Assembly (NCBI GenBank): GCA_017416145.1 | Contig: JAFQDD010000023.1 | Span: forward strand, 1-64,000 | DNA: 64,000 bases | Origin: Spirochaetaceae bacterium | GTDB taxonomy: Bacteria; Spirochaetota; Spirochaetia; Treponematales; Treponemataceae | Direction: 5' to 3' | In this document: in pieces, positions 59,764-64,000 of the stretch | Layout: every line of letters begins with the position of its first letter | Position numbering within the stretch: the first letter of the stretch is position 1 | The notes under the pieces: model-generated | Database searches by the model: none | What the model was told of the DNA's origin: nothing | The model's input: only the letters and a program-made list of their open reading frames with translations | Position numbers and translations under genes: made by a program

Positions 59764-61284
59764 TTAAATCTTAAACCCAATCCCTGCAAGATTTTTCTTT
59801 ATCTCTTCTTCGAGCTCGTGGCTCTTTGCAAACATTCCGCCAAGTTCTGTGGTAAGGCGAGTCATTTTTTGGTCGAAAGGTTCGTCGTCATTGGCTTTTT
59901 CTTCTATGCCAACGTAGCGGCCAGGGGTGAGGATGTAGTCTTGTTTTGCAATTTCTTCTGTGGAAACGACGGCACAAAAGCCTTTTTGATTTTCTAATGT
60001 TCCGTTTTGGAAGTCTGTAAATGTTTGTGAAAGTCGATTGATATCTTCTTCTGAAAAATCTCTGTGTTTGCGGTCTACCATGTGGCCCATGTTTCTGGCG
60101 TCGATGAATAGAGTTTTTCCGCTTTGTTTTTTGTTTCGGCTAATGAACCAAAGGGTTACTGGAATTGTAACGCTGTAAAAAAGTTGAGTTGGCATTGCAA
60201 CAATTCCTTCTATTAAGTCGGCTTCGATTATTTTGCGGCGGATTTCCCCTTCTCCGCCTGTTTGTGTGGAAAGTGCTCCGTTTGCTAAAACTAATCCGAT
60301 TTTTCCGTTTGGTGCAAGGTGATAAATCATGTGTTGAATCCAAGCGTAGTTTGCGTTTCCTGCGGGAGGGAGTCCGTATTGCCAGCGTGGGTCGTTTTGT
60401 AATTTATCTTGTCCCCAATTGCTTAGGTTGAATGGTGGGTTTGCCATTATAAAGTCGAATTTTTCGCGTGAATGTAAATCGTGGAAAAATGTGTCTTCGT
60501 GGTGTTCGCCAAAGTTTGCGTCTATTCCCCGAATTGCCATGTTCATTTTTGCCATTTTCCAAGTGTCGGCGTTGGCTTCTTGTCCGTAAACGCTAATGTT
60601 GCTTCTGTTTCCTGCGTGTTCTTGAATGAATTTTACGGATTGAACAAACATTCCGCCAGAACCACAACATGGGTCGTAAACTCGTTTTCCTTCTGATGGC
60701 TTTAAGATGCTAACTATTGTTTTTACTACGCTGGCTGGTGTATAGAATTCTCCACCTTTTACGCCTTCGTAAGAGGCAAATTGTGCTATACAGTATTCGT
60801 AAGTTCGGCCCAGCAAGTCTTTACTGGCTTCTGTGTCGCTCATGTCCATATTTGTAAAAACATCAACTACGTTTCCTAAAACTCGTTTGTCTAATTCTGG
60901 ACTTGCGTAATTTTTGGGAAGAACGCCTTTTAAGTTTTTGTTATCTGATTCTATTGCAATCATGGCTTTGTCTAAAATTGTTCCAATTTCTGGTGTGTGG
61001 GCTGATTTTGCAATTTGTGACCAACGGGCTTCTTCAGGAACAAAGAAAATGTTTTCTGCAAGATATGCGTCTGGTTCGTCTTCAAAACCTTCCCCTTCTT
61101 CTACAAGTTCTGTGTATTTTTTTTCAAAAGCTGTTGAAATATATTTTAAGAAGATTAATCCTGTAAAAATTTTTCTGTATTCTGCGGCAGGAATGTGCCC
61201 CCAAAGTTCACAGGCTGCTTCCCAGATTTGCTGTTCAAACCCCAATGTTGCATTTGTTGATTTTGATGTTTTAGTTTTTGCCAT
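59764..61284 (-). CDS. hsdM: Type I restriction-modification DNA methyltransferase HsdM, 506 aa
   Basis: N6-adenine DNA methyltransferase subunit. Residues 1-150 form the N-terminal helical domain (EQQIWEAACELWGHIPAAE). The catalytic part includes YTPASVVKTIVSIL, the SAM-binding VYDPCCGSGGMFVQ, GQEANADTW and the target-base motif FIMANPPFN, all intact. The length is usual. AAGGA lies upstream of the ATG, and a TATAAT box (complement of 61314-61319) with short leader is present. With hsdS it should make a working modification enzyme. Confidence 0.95.
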   Translation of the reverse strand: MAKTKTSKSTNATLGFEQQIWEAACELWGHIPAAEYRKIFTGLIFLKYISTAFEKKYTELVEEGEGFEDEPDAYLAENIFFVPEEARWSQIAKSAHTPEIGTILDKAMIAIESDNKNLKGVLPKNYASPELDKRVLGNVVDVFTNMDMSDTEASKDLLGRTYEYCIAQFASYEGVKGGEFYTPASVVKTIVSILKPSEGKRVYDPCCGSGGMFVQSVKFIQEHAGNRSNISVYGQEANADTWKMAKMNMAIRGIDANFGEHHEDTFFHDLHSREKFDFIMANPPFNLSNWGQDKLQNDPRWQYGLPPAGNANYAWIQHMIYHLAPNGKIGLVLANGALSTQTGGEGEIRRKIIEADLIEGIVAMPTQLFYSVTIPVTLWFISRNKKQSGKTLFIDARNMGHMVDRKHRDFSEEDINRLSQTFTDFQNGTLENQKGFCAVVSTEEIAKQDYILTPGRYVGIEEKANDDEPFDQKMTRLTTELGGMFAKSHELEEEIKKNLAGIGFKI

Positions 61285-61368
61285 GATAAAGTTCCTTAAA
61301 AAAGAGTATTCAAATTATAACAAAAAAATCAAATTTTTGGAGTAAAAAAACCGTATAATACAAAAAAA

Positions 61369-61395
61369 ACGCCCTCCCCGTTTTGGAGAAGGCGT
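61369..61395 (-). terminator. Rho-independent terminator after the nucleotidyltransferase-like gene
   Basis: Arms ACGCCCTCCCC (61369-61379) and GGAGAAGGCGT (61385-61395), with G-U pairs, around GTTTT, followed on the minus strand by eight T. It separates the hsdR-side genes from the hsdM operon, which has its own promoter. Confidence 0.85.
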
Positions 61396-61441
61396 GGTTG
61401 TTACATCAAAACATTATGCACAGCATAGAAAAGAACATTTA

Positions 61442-62248
61442 TCATTCATTCTTATTTGCGGTATTTTCAATAAAATCCACAATTCCTTCCATAAAGAGTT
61501 TTTCTCGTCTAAAATAATCTTCTTCTGAATCTGATTTTTGATTATAAATTTGTAAAATCAACTCTTCATAATTATAAGGAAGGTTTTGCAAACTAAAAGA
61601 ATAATACAAAGCTCTGTCTTCTGCAGGAGAATAAAATCCATTTAGGTAAAACAAAGCTCTAAGCCCTGCTCGTATTGCCGTGTTCAGATTTTCATGTAAT
61701 TGAATAAATGCTTCCCGACGATACCAGCGATCCTTTTTATAATCAGAAATTAGATAGTGAATATAGCCAAGTGAATTATTCAGATTTTTTTGCAAATCAT
61801 ATTTTGTAAATTGATTTATTTTTTCAAGCTCATTTTTATAAGAATTATTTGGGTCGTATAAAATCTGTGATTCAAGCACAGAAAATTTTCTTGGTTCTTC
61901 AAATTGTAAAAACTTATTTGTATCTATAAAATCTGTGAATAAAATGGCAAACCACACATTATCACATTTTACACAATGATATGGAATTGGAGGATCTTGA
62001 TCTGGCCCCAAAATTTCTTCTGCTGTAATGCTGCTTCCTTCCTTGCGCATAACAATTAAATCCACCATTCCATTATATTCACCGCTCTCTTTTTTCTGAG
62101 GGAAAAAATCTGCACGAGAAACACTTCCCGAAAGAAGAATAGTTTCAATTTCTGATTTATCAATTCGATTTATAAAGTCGTAAGTTATATTTTTAAGATT
62201 TTGAATAAAATCTTTTTGTTGTACAATGATTACTTCTTTTGTTTTCAT
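61442..62248 (-). CDS. Nucleotidyltransferase-like protein, 268 aa
   Basis: The segment ILLSGSVSRADFF resembles the GSxxR helix of the nucleotidyltransferase fold, and GMVDLIVM provides a nearby acidic strand, although the usual DxD pair is reduced. The C-terminal half (residues 150-250) is helical (YIHYLISDYKKDRWYRRE, LNTAIRAGLRALFYLNGF), similar to HEPN-type or kanamycin-transferase-like helical domains. Thus an NTase-fold protein, perhaps inactive or specialised. ATG at 62248 has GGGG nearby; an alternative ATG at 62272 overlaps the previous stop. It lies between the YgjP-like gene and hsdM. Confidence 0.6.
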   Translation of the reverse strand: MKTKEVIIVQQKDFIQNLKNITYDFINRIDKSEIETILLSGSVSRADFFPQKKESGEYNGMVDLIVMRKEGSSITAEEILGPDQDPPIPYHCVKCDNVWFAILFTDFIDTNKFLQFEEPRKFSVLESQILYDPNNSYKNELEKINQFTKYDLQKNLNNSLGYIHYLISDYKKDRWYRREAFIQLHENLNTAIRAGLRALFYLNGFYSPAEDRALYYSFSLQNLPYNYEELILQIYNQKSDSEEDYFRREKLFMEGIVDFIENTANKNE

Positions 62249-62264
62249 ATTTCCCCATATTAAA

Positions 62265-62963
62265 TCATTCATAACAAGCTAGAATTTGAGTATTTAATAG
62301 ATTTTTTCTATCTTTCCAATCTGGCATAAATTGATTCATCATTTCTATAAAATCGTTACCATGGTTAGAAATTTTTAAATGAATCAATTCGTGTAGAATT
62401 ATGTATTCTAAACACTCTAGAGGTTTTTCAACCATTTGCAGATTTATCCAAATTCGCTTTGCCTTTGAATTGCAAGTTCCCCAACGGGTAGTCATATATT
62501 TTGTCTTAAAACTTTCACAATGAAGATTTGTTGTTTCTTCCCACTTAGGAATTAATCGTTCTAATTGTTCAATTAGGATTTTTCTAAACTTTTCTCGAAT
62601 AAATTTTTGCCGGTTTTCTACAGAAGAGTTTTCTGGCATATACAAAAGAATTTTTGTTCCATCAATTTTGAAAGTTCTTTTTTTTGAAGGAATAAACTCT
62701 AAAAAAAATTGTTTTCCAAAAATATAGTATGTTTCCCCGCTCACATATTGCCTTGCACTCATTCGAGGTTGATTAATAAATTTTTCTTGCTGTTTTTTTA
62801 TCCAACCAAGATTTAATCGAACAAAATTTTCTATTGATTTTGTTGATAATAACAAAGGGGCTGATACAACAACTTTCCCAAGAGGAGGTTTTACAGACAA
62901 ATGCATATTTTTTATGTTCTTTTTGTTCACTTGAACATCAATTCCACTTACTGTAATTTGCAT
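62265..62963 (-). CDS. YgjP/DUF45-type zinc metallopeptidase, 232 aa
   Basis: The zinc motif HELIHLKISNHG near the C-terminus (HExxH plus a third His) and TTRWGTCNSKAKRIWINL are typical of the YgjP (DUF45/M48-related) family. An N-terminal beta-rich part precedes them. The start codon overlaps the hsdR stop by one base, and members of this family are known to sit next to type I hsdR genes, where the role is not established. Here it is in the same direction and coupled. Confidence 0.88.
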   Translation of the reverse strand: MQITVSGIDVQVNKKNIKNMHLSVKPPLGKVVVSAPLLLSTKSIENFVRLNLGWIKKQQEKFINQPRMSARQYVSGETYYIFGKQFFLEFIPSKKRTFKIDGTKILLYMPENSSVENRQKFIREKFRKILIEQLERLIPKWEETTNLHCESFKTKYMTTRWGTCNSKAKRIWINLQMVEKPLECLEYIILHELIHLKISNHGNDFIEMMNQFMPDWKDRKNLLNTQILACYE

Positions 62964-64000
62964 TAATATTCATCCTGTTCTTTTACAACTTCATATATTG
63001 CTTCTACTTTTTTCATTTGCTCTTCTCTGGATAAATTTAATTCAAATTTACGAATAACTTGATAAATACCACCTTTTATTTGGCGTTCTTTTATTAAATC
63101 ACCTCTAAAATGGTCTTGTTTTGTAGTTAAAATAGATTCATGCAAAGCTAAAGCATATTCTTCATTTTGTGTAAAATTATCATACAAAGCACACAAGGCA
63201 AAACTAGAGCGAATTGATTCTGGGTAAAAATTTGATTTTAGAGGTTCTTCAATATCTGAAACTAGATTTGCATATTTTTCTAACATTTCTTTATAAGAAG
63301 CCACTTCTTCTTTTCTCTCATTTATTAGAATTTGAAAAAGTTCTGACATCTTTTGATAATATTTTGGATTTACGGGAGTTTTTTCAATTATCTTTCGTCT
63401 AATATTATTTTCAATAGTCTCCGCCACGTTTTGTTGTGCTTTATTTTGTTTTTTATTAGAATCAAAATCATTTTTTAAATCTTCAGCTTGTTTCTTTTTG
63501 ATATAAGCAAGTAAAGTGAAATTTTCCATATCACCTATTTTCTCTGAATCTTCGGCTCTAATATAATTATCAATTAAGTGACGCATTGAACTATCGTACT
63601 GCTTAAGATCAATAAAATCTCCACTTGAAAGACCAATCTCATCTTTTAAATCCAAATAATCTTTTACAAGACGATTATACGTTTCTTGTTGTTCTTTTGT
63701 ATAACCAACATCATCAAAAGCAGGTTTTAAATCTGCATAGGCACGAGCAAGACTTGAAACTATTTTATACATTTTACTTCTAAGTTTTGCATATTCTTCA
63801 TCATTTTCTGGATCTACATTTCCACTTTCACCACAGAAAAAGTGTTTAAAAGCTAATTGATCTCGAGGATATTCAACATCATCTGTTAATGTATCAAGTT
63901 CTTGCAATAAAAATTCAAAACGTTTTTTTCCTTCTTCAAGTTTATTCTTTAAAAGTCCCGAAATATCTTCTTCTGAATAACCACTTAAAGCTCCACCAGT
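62963..64000 (-). CDS. hsdR: C-terminal part of an apparently intact HsdR, cut by the window edge
   Basis: The frame is open from the stop at 62963 to the last base of the window. It begins at the edge with TGGALSGYSEEDISGLLKNK and continues with HsdR C-terminal helical blocks (YKIVSSLARAYADLKPAFD, DLKQYDSSMRHLIDNYI, and NNIRRKIIEKTPVNPKYY). An internal TTG at 63907 is not a real start. The visible 345 residues correspond to the helical tail that binds HsdM; the motor and nuclease are beyond the edge. This is the likely working restriction subunit of the locus, in contrast to the broken copy at 50487. Confidence 0.85.
   Translation of the reverse strand, partial: TGGALSGYSEEDISGLLKNKLEEGKKRFEFLLQELDTLTDDVEYPRDQLAFKHFFCGESGNVDPENDEEYAKLRSKMYKIVSSLARAYADLKPAFDDVGYTKEQQETYNRLVKDYLDLKDEIGLSSGDFIDLKQYDSSMRHLIDNYIRAEDSEKIGDMENFTLLAYIKKKQAEDLKNDFDSNKKQNKAQQNVAETIENNIRRKIIEKTPVNPKYYQKMSELFQILINERKEEVASYKEMLEKYANLVSDIEEPLKSNFYPESIRSSFALCALYDNFTQNEEYALALHESILTTKQDHFRGDLIKERQIKGGIYQVIRKFELNLSREEQMKKVEAIYEVVKEQDEY

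Noticed and set aside
63907-63909. TTG at 63907 as start of a 314-residue protein
   Set aside because: The frame remains open to the window edge with HsdR-like sequence upstream, so this is an internal codon.
1-64000. CRISPR arrays or tRNA genes
   Set aside because: Nothing with regular repeats and unique spacers was found. I saw no tRNA cloverleaf, although I cannot run a covariance search.

Overview
The window looks like chromosomal DNA of a low-GC, double-membrane, chemotactic bacterium. A Treponema-type spirochaete is my best guess. The signs are lipoproteins with short spirochaete-like lipoboxes, a beta-barrel-like outer-membrane protein, type II secretion genes, adjacent cheR and cheB, two HD-GYP proteins, and a RarA ATPase with a long extra C-terminal domain. 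This is inference: no rRNA or other taxonomic marker is present. I found no tRNA, rRNA, CRISPR array, transposase or integrase gene.

Layout. 1-6521: two lipoproteins, an outer-membrane protein and a two-gene heterodimeric ABC exporter. 6609-21722: a very AT-rich accessory island, bracketed by a 13-base direct repeat. Its first part is a three-gene operon (6644-14151) ending in a 1508-residue protein that combines a Lon-protease-like N-terminus, a STAND-like ATPase and about 27 ankyrin repeats. Its second part (14532-21563) carries a NYN/LOTUS putative RNase, a winged-helix AAA+ ATPase, a cold-shock protein, a SAP/zinc-ribbon protein, two coiled-coil proteins, a paralogous pair and a second ankyrin protein. 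Two of its genes share a hairpin leader with a compensatory base change. 21738-26618: deoD, a TIGR02757-type protein, cheR, cheB and a 2-hydroxyacid dehydrogenase. 26623-34844: a leftward block with a clostripain-family lipoprotein and a compact type II secretion set (gspD, E, F, G plus small membrane proteins). 35046-40846: a complete oligopeptide ABC transporter. 41006-48440: uppP, an HD-GYP response regulator, a small secreted protein, rarA and a membrane HD-GYP protein. 48564-50469: an XRE regulator fused to a superoxide-reductase-like domain, a chagasin-rhodanese lipoprotein and a small unknown. 50487-64000: a defence-type region with a broken hsdR, an RloB-like remnant, a Fic protein, three overlapping unknown genes, and a type I restriction-modification locus (hsdS, an ATPase, hsdM, a nucleotidyltransferase-like protein, a YgjP-type metallopeptidase and the C-terminal half of an apparently intact hsdR that runs off the right edge).

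Two general features stand out. Several genes that begin transcription units have no ribosome-binding site; a well-formed -35/-10 promoter sits so close that the start codon falls on the expected transcription start, which suggests leaderless mRNAs. Downstream genes in operons have ordinary GGAGG-type sites. Short GC-rich hairpin repeats also recur in several intergenic regions and share exact 14-16 base blocks.

The best candidate for an undescribed system is the island, above all the operon at 6644-14151. Its domain order (possible protease effector, NTPase switch, long repeat sensor) resembles STAND-type immune proteins, but it comes with two partner proteins I do not recognise.
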